From assembly GCF_037975245.1 (NCBI RefSeq), contig NC_092570.1, positions 2,253,501 through 2,313,500 on the forward strand: 60,000 nucleotides of DNA, given 5' to 3'. Position numbers and translations under genes: made by a program. Shown piece after piece: positions 22,071-32,573 of the stretch. The notes beneath the pieces are model-generated. The model was given only the letters and a program-made list of their open reading frames with translations. It did not search any database and was not told where the DNA came from. The number at the start of each line of letters is the position of its first letter. Position 1 is the first letter of the stretch. This DNA is from Apostichopus japonicus (lineage: Eukaryota > Echinodermata > Holothuroidea > Aspidochirotida > Stichopodidae).

Positions 22071-25000
22071 TGTACAGTGAACACTTTCGTTAAAATATCA
22101 TTTAAATAAATTATGGAATCGTGTCTCATAAAGAAAACAAACTTAGCTGTCAAAGAGAGTTTTAAAAAGATAAGTTGGTAAGATATTTAGTTAAAATGAG
22201 ATCTAATTTTATGGAATACTTCAAAACATTTTCAGATCCTTTCTCATTCTTGGAACTGTCCAGACATGGTTTTTGAAAAGACGGTGAGAAGAAGATCAAC
22301 AAATACATTAAGAATATACCCGTATATAGGGAGAATGTTGTACAAACCTTTGACATGAATGCCTAATTTTATCGTTCCTAGCATCAATTTAATTTAGTGT
22401 ACTCCATCTATAGTTTAACAGTTGAGGACTTTATCACCAGATTTTGACAAATTCAAAGAAATTTTGCAGGTGTAAGGTCATTTGTATTGCTCACATATTT
22501 TACACTTTTTGAAAATCCTTTCAAATCTCCTAGTTAATACCTTCAATTTTTTTAGTCCTGCATCTTAATCATGTATATGGAGGCTTAAGAGCCACAGAAA
22601 GTGATTTCACTCCAGGACTCCAAAGTTACCCATATATCATTGATGAGTGTAAAAGTCGACTGAGTACATTAAATTTTCTCAGTGAGCATGTGGGTACCCT
22701 TAAAATGCTATTTTACTGAAGTTTTTGGATATTGTGAGTGACCATATTATAATTTTCTAGCATATTTTTTAGGAGGTACTTTGACAAAGTTTGACTGATA
22801 CTTTATGTTCATTTATTTGCCAATTTTGATCTATCCATTTTTGGAAACAAAACTTTCAGAGAGCTCTTTAAAAATGTAGTTATATATAGTAACACATGTA
22901 TGAGTTCTTAGCACTTTAGTATTCTTGAAAAGGTTGAAATTCGAATTGCATCCATCTTACAATACAGTCGTTGGATGTCTCTGATGTTGGTATCTCAAGG
23001 TCACCAATGATAAGTGGTTTTGCCATTACTTTGACTTCTGCTGCCATAAATATTGTATACAGTTTGCTGATATAGTACCATGTAACAAATATTACACCTG
23101 AGACAGTCATGTTGCAGTCTTAAACAACTGAAAAATTACTAAAACAATTCTTGAAATAACGGTGGGAGAAAAGTCCAGAATCTGACCTTAGATGTCCTTT
23201 CACATAAACAGATAGAAAGGAATGTCTTGAGAGTAGAATGATGTGACCCATGCGACCCAACCCAGACTTTCGTTTTTAGGAAATGGAGGGACACCGAACT
23301 ATATCGATAGGTGTAATAATACAAAATTATTAATAGGCATGGCAATCCAAATTCTGACATGGTACCTTAGCCATCCCACCCCCCCCCCCCCTCTTTACCT
23401 TCACCAAAGAAAAAACAAATTCTTTACCTTCTTCTAGTTAAAAAACTAAACCAAACTTGGGTGCATATTATACTCTGCTGCCCTCACTTTTGGTTATCAG
23501 TTTGTGGATATAGTCAAGGTAAAATGACTGTATTGTTTATCTTAAGTTCAAACCTTTACCAAGCGGTTTGTGTGAGTTTTGCAGGTTGTTAACTTGCACA
23601 GACCTACTGTACAGGTGCTAAATTTCTTTGAATCACCACTATAGCTATATACAATCAGTTAGTTACAAGTCCATATGGTTGGAAGTACAGTACATGTGTG
23701 TTTGGCCATTATCTTTGGATGCTGCTGATAAGATTATGCACAGAGCTTTAGTGTTTGTGTGACTGACTGGCATAAACTACTAAAACTTCTGGCTGTAAGG
23801 AAATTTAACTATGTACTGTAGTCTCTTGTGAATATATAGAGATGCATATAATAGTATCAACATATAAAAAAGTTAGCATCTTCTTTTAATATTGAGCTGC
23901 AGGCACATGGTAAATGTGCAAGTTGTGACACTAAGGAATCTGGGTTGACTAATTGGAATGTGCTGACTTTATAAGACTCTTGTTCATTCTGACTATTGCT
24001 AAGTTCCAGATACTTAGTACCAAGTGAGCATTTCTGTATTTTGTGTGGTTGTGTTCTTGGGACTATTCACAAACCGTCACAGTCCATCCAGTATTGGAAT
24101 CCATATATGGAGTCTTGTTTTGTGATTTTGTGAGAGATATGCATCTATATTTCAATTCTGACAATAATAATATTAATAAAAGAACTTGAAATCTCAGGTT
24201 TTGAGCTTTCAGCTTCCGTCACATGTTTGTTTTCCGCTGAGGATTTATTAATTTTCTCTATGTGATTTAAAGCCAGCTGCTTTCCAAACTGGATGCTTTG
24301 AGTTAACAGGGTAAGAAAGAATTCTGAGATTATTTATCGTCTCAGATATTAGATGAAAAGTTTACTTGGACGTTAATTGTTTGAGGTGTGATTTCATCAA
24401 AAATTGAAGAAATCAATTGTTACAACTTTTATTCTTTTCTTGCGGGTGGGGAGGGGTGAGGGGACAGGGGGACTATTGTAATAATGTTTGCGGTAGCACT
24501 ATAAACACCTCACAATACCAGTTCATAACTCATGTACTGTAACTTGATGAACCATTTGAAACAAAATCCTGATTGCATACATGTCAGAATCTCAAAGATT
24601 TGATTTTTTTGTCTTTTTTTTAAATGTATGGTATTAAAATTTTATATACAATATCTGGCAATAACATTGTGAGTCAGATGTCACCATGGCAAAATGAGTT
24701 GAAAGTGTTGTTTTTCGTAAATTTATAGTACAAAATAATAAATATATAGACAGAAATGTTCATTTGGATAAATTCTGAGTTCAAAATTACGTATGATTTC
24801 GGTTTGAAAACAGGAATGCTTGATTAAAAGTAGAACCACTTAAAAAGAGGAAACAATTTTGTCCCTAATATATTCGCTAGAAGGGCAGAACATGGTGGTT
24901 CATTTTCAAATACTTAAAAGGGATTTTTCATTCCATCCTCAAAGCATAAATTTGTCATAAATCCTAGAGATATTTTCATTTCATTCTAATTATGTATGAC

Positions 25001-25774
25001 TCATCGTTGTCCAGTTTGAATTATTTGAAATGCATGGTCAGAACCTCTAGGAAATTGTATTTTTTTTAAAGTTTTAAAAGCAATTTTAGCAATTAAAAAT
25101 ATGAAGACATTACCATATGGTTAACATAGATTCCTAAATTGTAAGTGATTTTAATTTGACAGTTTATTTTTTGAAATAATTGTCCTTTATGTTTTTTGTT
25201 GAAAGGGAGCAAGGAAGTAAAATGTGTACATGGTGTGTCCTAGAACATCTCTGTAGTTTACCTGCCTTTTTCCTGTCCTTTTCTACTTTTAAATGCCATC
25301 AATATAAGCCTCCATGGCCTCAATGCAAAAGATCCCATTTTTTTTACCACCTTAACTACAGTAAGTGTGTAGCTTCTTGCAATACAGTAGGCTGTATAGC
25401 TGTAGTAATTCTTCAAAATTTTGTTGTGTTCAGTTTCCTGCATTCAAGGAAAGGTGTTCATGCATGTATTTGTACAGTATGCAATACTAATTGTGAAAAG
25501 GTAATGCAGTATATGAGCATTGCTAATGTTTGAATTGGGGGGAAATTTTCTTCATATCATTAATAAGGCTTTGTGATTGTTCTGTGGGAAAGTTCCCATG
25601 TGAACTGAACATATGCACAATGGTACTGTGAAAGATTTCTTGCTCTTTTAGTGAGCTAGTGGTTTTCTATAGAGCTCTATGTATCAAAGTCCTTCTTAAA
25701 GTTCAAAGGTTATCCTTTTGAAAGATAAATGTCAAAACTTAGTCAGGAGGATTTCAGTTTGCATATATGTGATG
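22071..25774. other. Intergenic, no gene seen
   Basis: AT-rich unique sequence with a C12-type run near 23380-23391. The longest frame (25180-25533) has no domain I recognise and biased low-complexity content. Confidence 0.45.
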
Positions 25775-25782
25775 GTTCGTAC

Positions 25783-26141
25783 CAGTGGCGTAGGAAGGTA
25801 CTTTTGAGTGGGGGGGCTGAAGACTGATGGTCGGCCTGGGGGAGGGGTCTAAGGGGAGGGGGTGTCCCCCTCCCCTTTGGAATTTTTTGCATTTCCAGGT
25901 GACCTCAGATGCAATTTGGTGCAATATAACACACTTCAACACCCACTCCATTTTGTAAACTTAATTTTGTATTTTCACCTGGCCTTAGATGCAATTTGGT
26001 GCTCCAAATGAGATTTTTTTTCTCATTTGGAAATGAAAAAGGGGTTTTCTGACTTGCGGAGCAGGGGGGGCAGAATGATACTTCCGCCCCTCCACATTTT
26101 TTACTGGGGGGGCGCCAGCCCCCCCGGTTCCTACGCCCTTG
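25783..26141. mobile_element. Non-autonomous hAT-like element, family CAGTGGCGTAGGAA, full copy 1
   Basis: 359 bp. The left end is CAGTGGCGTAGGAA, and the right end reads CAAGGGCGTAGGAACC in reverse complement. A perfect 8-bp duplication GTTCGTAC flanks it (25775-25782 and 26142-26149). Inside is a hairpin with arms CCAAATGAGA/TCTCATTTGG and a repeated AGATGCAATTTGGTGC. There is no transposase. The 8-bp duplication and CA..TG-type ends are typical of hAT elements. Relatives are at 30508-30798 and 57971-58293. Confidence 0.88.
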
Positions 26142-26176
26142 GTTCGTACGGTATATACAGTATTTAAGTGTAATCA

Positions 26177-26236
26177 ATAGTCAATTAGGAACTTTATAGT
26201 CACTTAGGAACTTAATAGTCAATTAGGAACTTTGTC
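26177..26236 (+). repeat. Short tandem repeat, ~20-bp unit, 3 copies
   Basis: Units of the form AGTCAATTAGGAACTTTA occur three times in a row with one or two differences. This is ordinary replication slippage. Confidence 0.7.
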
Positions 26237-27231
26237 AAAGAGAAAAGCTGCAGCGAGCGAGCGACTGCAAAATCCTGCTGAACCTGGATGATACCATATC
26301 AAGCAATATGGTATGATTTCATTGTGTGAAGCTGCAGTGTACAAAGGATTAATGTCCTATGCAGCTTGGCTGTAGGAAGCTGCAGCCCCCCCTCAGCATC
26401 CTCTTTGACATGGTACTTTAATCTGTAAATCAAGAATTTATTAAAGTACTACAGACACCTAGCCAATTTGCCAAATATTTAGTATTACATGTGTTGTGTG
26501 TGATAATATCATCCAAGATCTGTTGAAACTTTTCGGAAAGCTCTTTTTGTGTCCAAGATATACACATTTGAAGTTTTGATATATTTGGGAAACCTGTTAA
26601 ATATGTGCAAACTATGACGTGGAGTGTTGACGCTCATCAAAATTTCTTATTTTAGGCCTTAATAAGTTAATCATAATTACAAACCCATAATATGATTAAT
26701 GTTGATGGTCCTCTTTTCAAAAAAAGACAAATAATTATTCCAAAAAATATGACTTAGGCCACAAACCTGCACATGGTTAATGTCCTTGAAACAAAGGTTG
26801 TAAACACAAAGGTATAAATAACATAACAGAAAATCACTCATCATATAGCATAATAAGCTAAATGTTTATTCTTAAATAATAAATATTATAATTAAGCAAA
26901 GAATTTTTCAATGGTCAATCGTTGATGGATTTTGATGGGAGTTGCAACTATTTTCATGATTTCTAATGCCTATTAGAGTGATTATCTAGGACAATGTGGT
27001 TCATGTGTGTCCGTAGACCTTTGAGTATCAACACTTTTAATACCTGTCTCCTCAAAATATTTGCACTCTAGATTGCTCTATTGGGTTGGTGGTCACTGAC
27101 GTATCCGCTGGTTTAACTCACATAATTAACCAAACGAAACACGCAAAACAAAATACATGGGAACAGGCTTATATTTATATCTTTATTCTAAACAAGTAAA
27201 TGCCGAATTTGATCTGAGTTGATACATATTG
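26237..27231. other. Intergenic, no gene seen
   Basis: AT-rich, with a GCTGCAG-rich patch at 26247-26385 and a copy of the CTTACC family core at about 27039-27052. No exon seen. Confidence 0.4.
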
Positions 27232-27239
27232 TTGTATAC

Positions 27240-28879
27240 TAGGGTTGGGCGATATTTGCTTTTTAATGTCACGATAAATAGTTCAAAAATTATCGCGATA
27301 TTTCGATAATTACGATAATTTTTTCTTGTTGTTTTTAGTGTGTTCGCGAACACACTAAAAACAACTGCCGATTTCCCACCGGTGTTTTCGCGCAGCAAAC
27401 ACACCGAGCATAATGGCGTGGGGTTCAAGGCCCCGTTGGGTTCAAGGGGTGGAACCCCTTGTGGGGGTCCAGGGGCGAAGGCCCCCGGAAAAGTTAAGTA
27501 TTTTTGCGTGTCTGGCGATAAAACAATTCGCAATTGAGGATTCAAAATACTGACTGACTTTATGAATTTAAATTGTCACGAAACTGATGAAAGTTTTAAA
27601 ATGACAAGTTAGAGTAGCTATATTATGTGATAAAATGAAAAGAGAATTAATATGTCTTACAATCTTTATAAAGTTTAACTTACAAAACTGTCGATATTAT
27701 GAAACAAACTACGTTCGGCAAAGCCCCGTTTCTAGACTGCCTAACAATCAGTTTACAACTGCAGTGTTTAACCGTACTTAAATATCACGGTAGGCTACAA
27801 TGTGCTTCAAATTTTCTCAGGTACCTTGCAAAACAACCCCCCTGTCTAACACCTGTTTGTTAACATTTTTGGCACGTTTCCAAAAAACTTTTCATGGAGT
27901 AAAATTCTTTGGCTCCACTCTAGAATTAATTAGGTCAGTCAGTAAAGGATCCGTAAAGTTATGCGAAATATTATCTTAGACGTTCAAGGAAAGTAGGTAA
28001 ATATCCCCGTAACATTAAGGTAAGTAAAACACACCTCAAGCCAACCGACTCCTCCGTATGAACAAAACAATCTATTCCCCATGATACACGAGGCACAGTC
28101 TATACCATACAGACATAGCACGATATCAAGGCCCCAGTAGCTACAGTATGGCCATCTTTATGAAAGTAAACCTTGTAATTCCATGTTTTAGGCCACCAGG
28201 CGTGATTAACTTAATGCTAAATATTGTTTCCATGTCCTTGTAGAAATCGTCAACTTCGCAAAATACAATTAGTTGTGTTTTTGTTGTTACGTGAGATCCG
28301 TAACCGACGAAGTGGTTAGGCTATTTACTATAAACTTAACTATGGTAGGATATTATTATTATTATTTTTTTTTTGGAAATTCTAGAAAATACTTTCTTTC
28401 CCCCGCTTTACACCAGATGTGGTCTTCTGGTTTATTCATAAATGGGTGTACTAGAGCCTTGTTTACATGACACTTGTTGCATTTAGCACGATATGCCAGT
28501 TTCGCGTGAATTTTTCGAAAGTATTTTGCTCGATCTTTCGTAAAATTAGAAAGGTGTACCAACTTACTTTTCGTACACAATTGGTAATTTCTCTACTGAT
28601 TTTCAGAGTTTTGTTCTCTATACAGTCAATGTTGTAAAGAACGGGTTTTTACGAAGTTCAAAAGTCAGTAAATGAAGTTGATAAAATATTTCTTTTCAAC
28701 TTTCTTAACCATGGAATGCTAGAATAACATTTACACATAAAACGGAGAATTTTTTTTTCTACATCTATTTCAAATTTTTTTCACAAGAAATTATCGTCAT
28801 TTGTTCAATCCTCAAAAAATATCGTCTTGAAAAAAAATTATCGCGATAATAATAATTTTCGATATATCGCCCAACCCTA
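27240..28879. mobile_element. Non-autonomous hAT element with subterminal palindromes (1640 bp)
   Basis: Perfect 16-bp terminal inverted repeats TAGGGTTGGGCGATAT are flanked by a perfect 8-bp duplication TTGTATAC (27232-27239 and 28880-28887). Just inside each end are AT-rich palindromes of the type ATTATCGCGATAAT, likely transposase-binding sites by analogy with other hAT elements. A 38-bp perfect palindrome lies at 27328-27365. The interior shows only short open frames with no transposase domain, so it depends on an enzyme encoded elsewhere. Confidence 0.92.
27328..27365. repeat. 38-bp perfect palindrome
   Basis: The left arm GTTGTTTTTAGTGTGTTCG is followed directly by its exact reverse complement, with TTCGCGAA at the centre and no spacer. 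It lies about 90 bp inside the left end of the hAT element. Confidence 0.95.
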
Positions 28880-28887
28880 TTGTATAC

Positions 28888-29271
28888 AATATGATAAATG
28901 ATATGTAGGTCATAAGGTCAGCGGACGGACCAACGGGTGGTTTCGAAGAACCCTTGGAAGACTACATCAGAATACACAAACTTTATAAATATACTAAAGT
29001 TACCTTTAAATAATGACCTCCCACTGATGGGAGCAGACACCTCCTGTCCGTTCATGCCTCTTCATTCTACTTTATTCAAGAAATATTACCCCTATGAGGA
29101 TCGAGGGAAATACGTCCATGATTCTTCTTCTTCTACAGACCAGGTGTTTTCATGTGATATATATTCCTGTTTTCACACCTTTAAACTTTAATAAATGCAT
29201 CCCTTTTGGCCTCGTACAAATTATTCTGGTTTTCTCCATATGTTCAAGTTGTTGCAACTACCTATCGATAT
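28888..29271. other. Intergenic, no gene seen
   Basis: Unique sequence between two mobile elements. The frame at 28937-29191 has no recognisable domain. Confidence 0.4.
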
Positions 29272-30212
29272 AGATCTGGCACTTAGCCAGGAATTTGCCA
29301 AGGGAGGGGCGAACCTGTAGGTAGGGATGCACCGGATATCCGGTCCGGCCGGACTATCCGGCCGGATAGTGAGGAATTATCCGGTTCCGGTTCCGGCCGG
29401 ATATTTTTCAAAATCCGGCCGGATCTTTTGCAAAATCTGGCCTGAATTATTCCTTAAAAAGGTGTTGGTATTAACTTAAATCAATGTAAACTATTTCCAA
29501 AAATTAATAAAAACATTCAAAGGAAAAAAGTAGGTTGAACATGTTCAATTTGATTTTCTCAATGGTCTGACCGACTGTTTCTAAAGATCAATCAAAGTAA
29601 TACAACTACTGTAAAAATATGAAGCTGTATACAACAAATACAGTTTGCAATGAAATCATTTCTTGCAGCCTTCATCAGTTTTATATTGTGCAGTTAAAAT
29701 AGACCATTCATATACTAATCAGTCAAAATACTGTTCCATTTAATCTTTACTTTCCCATTATTGTTGGCATTCATGTTTTCTCTGAATATTTATGTGTGAA
29801 ACAATCTCTTATATGGTTAAATACGTCTGAATTTTTTTAAATTCCATAAAAACCACCTTCTTTATAATATGCGTATACCTCACCTAAGATTTGCTCCTTG
29901 TTTCATACTTCTACTTCTTATTAATGATTTTCTTTTGTGTAATGAAAAAAATGCGGTTCCGGCCGGATTTTATCCAGCCGGATTTCATGTACTATCCGGC
30001 AAAATCCGGTTCTGGCCGGATCCAAAAATTTGGATCCGGTGCATCCCTACCTGTAGGCAAACTATCAGATCCGTATATATGGCTCTACAAACTATCTAAG
30101 CATAGCGCCACCATGAGTTGGCGCAAAGCGTACAAGATAATTTTGGCTGAAAATGCCTCCCAGATCGCTGGAAATGGCACTTCCCAGGCCTTGTAAGTTG
30201 CATCTAAGCATT
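29272..30212 (+). mobile_element. Host copy of the 298-bp hAT-like family, split by a nested insertion
   Basis: The sequence at about 29272-29321 plus 30050-30212 matches the intact element at 32268-32460. Shared segments include AAGGGAGGGGCGAACCT, AGGCAAACTATCAGA, TTTGGCTGAAAATGCCTCCC and AGATCGCTGGAAATGGCAC. The match ends at about 30212, so the right part of this copy is missing. The interruption is the element at 29322-30049. Confidence 0.82.
29322..30049. mobile_element. Non-autonomous hAT element with CCGGCCGG subterminal repeats (728 bp), nested
   Basis: Terminal inverted repeats TAGGGATGCACCGGAT are perfect over 16 bp. A perfect 8-bp duplication CCTGTAGG flanks it (29314-29321 and 30050-30057). 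Several copies of TCCGGCCGGA or close variants lie within ~100 bp of both ends. There is no transposase frame. The related intact element at 32268 reads CCTCTAGG once at the matching point, so it serves as a paralogous empty site and confirms the boundaries. Confidence 0.93.
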
Positions 30213-30507
30213 TTCTATTTTGAAATTTATATAGCAACATTTCATACTGTATTGGATGAAAAGACCTTTCCAGATGAGAGAAACTGTGACTTTATTACTC
30301 CTGCTCTTTAAGGTTAATACCACTATTGACCAAGGATTAGACTCCATTACTATAGACTTTGTAATACTTGGAGACTACTAGTTGACCTTCTGTAGTAACA
30401 ATGGTAGCAATTAAGATTTAGTAAATATAATGAAAGGTCAACCTTCATCTGCTATGAATGGAATAACATATATATTCTACATACAGTAGTATATATGGTA
30501 GTATGGT
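30213..30507. other. Intergenic, no gene seen
   Basis: Short AT-rich spacer between transposon fragments. Confidence 0.4.
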
Positions 30508-30798
30508 GCCCCGCCTCCCCTTTGGAATTTTTTGGCATTTCCAGGTGGCCTCAGATGCAATTTGGTGCAATGTAGCACACTTCAACACCCACTCCATTTT
30601 GTAAATAATTTTGCATTTTCACCTGGCCTTAGATGCAATTTGGTGCTCCAAATGAGATTTTTTCCTCATTTGGAAATGAAAAAGGGGTTTTCTGACTTGC
30701 AAAGTGGTGGGGGTGGGGCGGAATGATACTTCCGCCCCTCCATATTTTCACTGGGGGGGCTGGTGCCCCCCCCAGCCCCCCCGGTTCCTACGCCCTTG
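30508..30798. mobile_element. CAGTGGCGTAGGAA hAT-like family, left-truncated copy
   Basis: It matches the right ~290 bp of 25783-26141, starting in CCTCCCCTTTGGAATTTTTT and ending CGGTTCCTACGCCCTTG. The left terminal repeat is absent and there is no target-site duplication. The internal hairpin CCAAATGAGA/CTCATTTGG is retained. Confidence 0.85.
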
Positions 30799-30860
30799 TG
30801 CAGTGGTAATAACTAGTGTCATTATCCATGGATACAACAGATGAACTGTAGACTAGAATT

Positions 30861-31096
30861 ATGTATGTATTTTAGATCCTCCTGCAAGCAGGAACTCGCA
30901 AAGAAGCCTCATTGGCTTATCAAAGCCGCAAGCTGACCGAAGTCAGTCTCTTACATTCGTATTTAACGTCCATGATTATGAATTGTCAATTGTCAACAAC
31001 TCTGTAACTGGACGACATACATTAATCTGGGAGTGACTGGGACTGGGGACCTTATGATCGGAAGGCACCGGCATTGACCACTGAGCTAACACTCCT
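30861..31096 (-). mobile_element. tRNA-headed SINE, second family, copy 1
   Basis: Read on the minus strand it begins AGGAGTGTTAGCTCAGTGG, which has a good A box. Its B box is degenerate here (CCCAGTCCCAGTC) but intact in the other copy (CCCAGTTCGAGTC). The 3' end is GATCTAAAATACATACAT. By eye the copy at 53911-54144 differs at roughly one site in fifteen. No coding sequence. Confidence 0.82.
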
Positions 31097-32259
31097 AATA
31101 ACACTCTTAATAACACTCCTAAATATAGAAATAGGTAGTCCAGGTTTGTGGCTTTGGGAGCAAGTTTCACAGCATAGGGAAGAGGTCTACTAATTTTGAC
31201 CAGAGCTTCTTAGATTTTACTGCACTTAATTGGTTGTGTGGAAGTGAACAGAATTTACTTCCTCCCAACAGCTGCACTATCAAGGCAATTAGGAATCGCT
31301 AAAGCAGCCTGTCGGCTTTCTGGTTGTAATTGTAACAGGTAACTGTTTGTGTCCATCTGTCGAATTGTCCGATAAATCGGAGTGCATGGTAATTAGACTA
31401 ATTACACTAACTAGATTTTGAAGATGTCTCTGATAGACAGTGCTATTCGAACAAGATGAAGTCACATAAGTACTACATCTCTGAGAACCAATTTAACAAT
31501 GTTCATGTACCCTAACTTCCTCATTATCAGCCGAGATGTCACCGAACCTTCCTTAGAGTAAGATCCCACGAAAAACTGCTAATTGATGTAACCAGAGACC
31601 GAGGTGAGGTAATTAAGACTGGAATGACATGTACCAGTTTGATATTTTTGTTCTCAGTACTAGTTGGTATAGTTAGTATCTCTCCATGAATTTAAATTCC
31701 ACACCTGACATCGGGGATATCACATGGAGCTCATTAAAACAAGATCAGAAGAAGAATAGGAAAACAGAGGCCAGCCAGACCTTTGTAGTAGATTGTCTGT
31801 ACATAGTTATTCAAGAAATGGCGATACTAGAGTAATGTTAAACAATTTCCCAAAAATGGTATTGGAAACTGTGGTGTATAATACCACGACAGCAATATAT
31901 GCAGAGAAAATGCTGATTAGCATTGTATTTTGAAATTTATTGACAATTCAGCAAAATTAACTGAACATGCAATCTTCCGTTGTGAATTTAACTAGTCTTT
32001 CTTCAGGGAATAACGTAGCTTTCCAAGTTTGTGTAGCACTATAGAAGGATATGGAATTTGTCTTTTATCAAATATTATGATTCTTGTGTTAAAAAAACCT
32101 GAACTTGTGTAGCAATTTGAACATTTTGCATAGCATTATTCAATGTGGTACAGGATAAATAATTTCCCGTTACTTGTCCCAAAATAATTAGTTCAACTGG
32201 TAAGGTACTGTACCATCTCAGAAGGACAGTGAGAGAGCTATATAGCATTATATAACCAG
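31097..32259. other. Intergenic, no gene seen
   Basis: Unique AT-rich sequence. A short repeat of TAACACTC(T/C)TAATA is at 31087-31120. No exon is supported. Confidence 0.4.
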
Positions 32260-32267
32260 GCTGTATA

Positions 32268-32565
32268 CAGGCACGTAGCGAGGATTTTGTCAAGGGAGGG
32301 GCGAACCTCTAGGCAAACTATCAGAGCCGTAGATACAGCATTGCAAACTGTCTAAGCGTAGTGCCACCATGATTTGGCGCTACGCGTACAATAAAATTTT
32401 GGCTGAAAATGCCTCCCAGATCGCTGGAAATGGCACTTCCAAGGCCTTGTAAGTTGCATCTAAGCTTTAAATTACTAGCGATATCATAAAAACATACCCA
32501 AAAACTATGCTCAAGGGGGGGCGGTCGCCCCCTTCGCCCCCCACCCCCCCTTGGTTACGCGCCTG
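32268..32565. mobile_element. Non-autonomous hAT-like element, intact (298 bp)
   Basis: The ends are CAGGCACGTAGCGAGG on the left and CAGGCGCGTAACCAAG on the right (reverse complement), an imperfect terminal inverted repeat. A perfect 8-bp duplication GCTGTATA flanks it (32260-32267 and 32566-32573). The right half holds long C and G runs. No coding potential. It is the intact relative of the split copy at 29272-30212. Confidence 0.9.
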
Positions 32566-32573
32566 GCTGTATA

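Noticed and set aside
27183-27545. 120-codon minus-strand frame across the left end of the hAT element
   Set aside because: It spans the transposon border and the palindrome and contains no transposase motif, so it is a chance frame.
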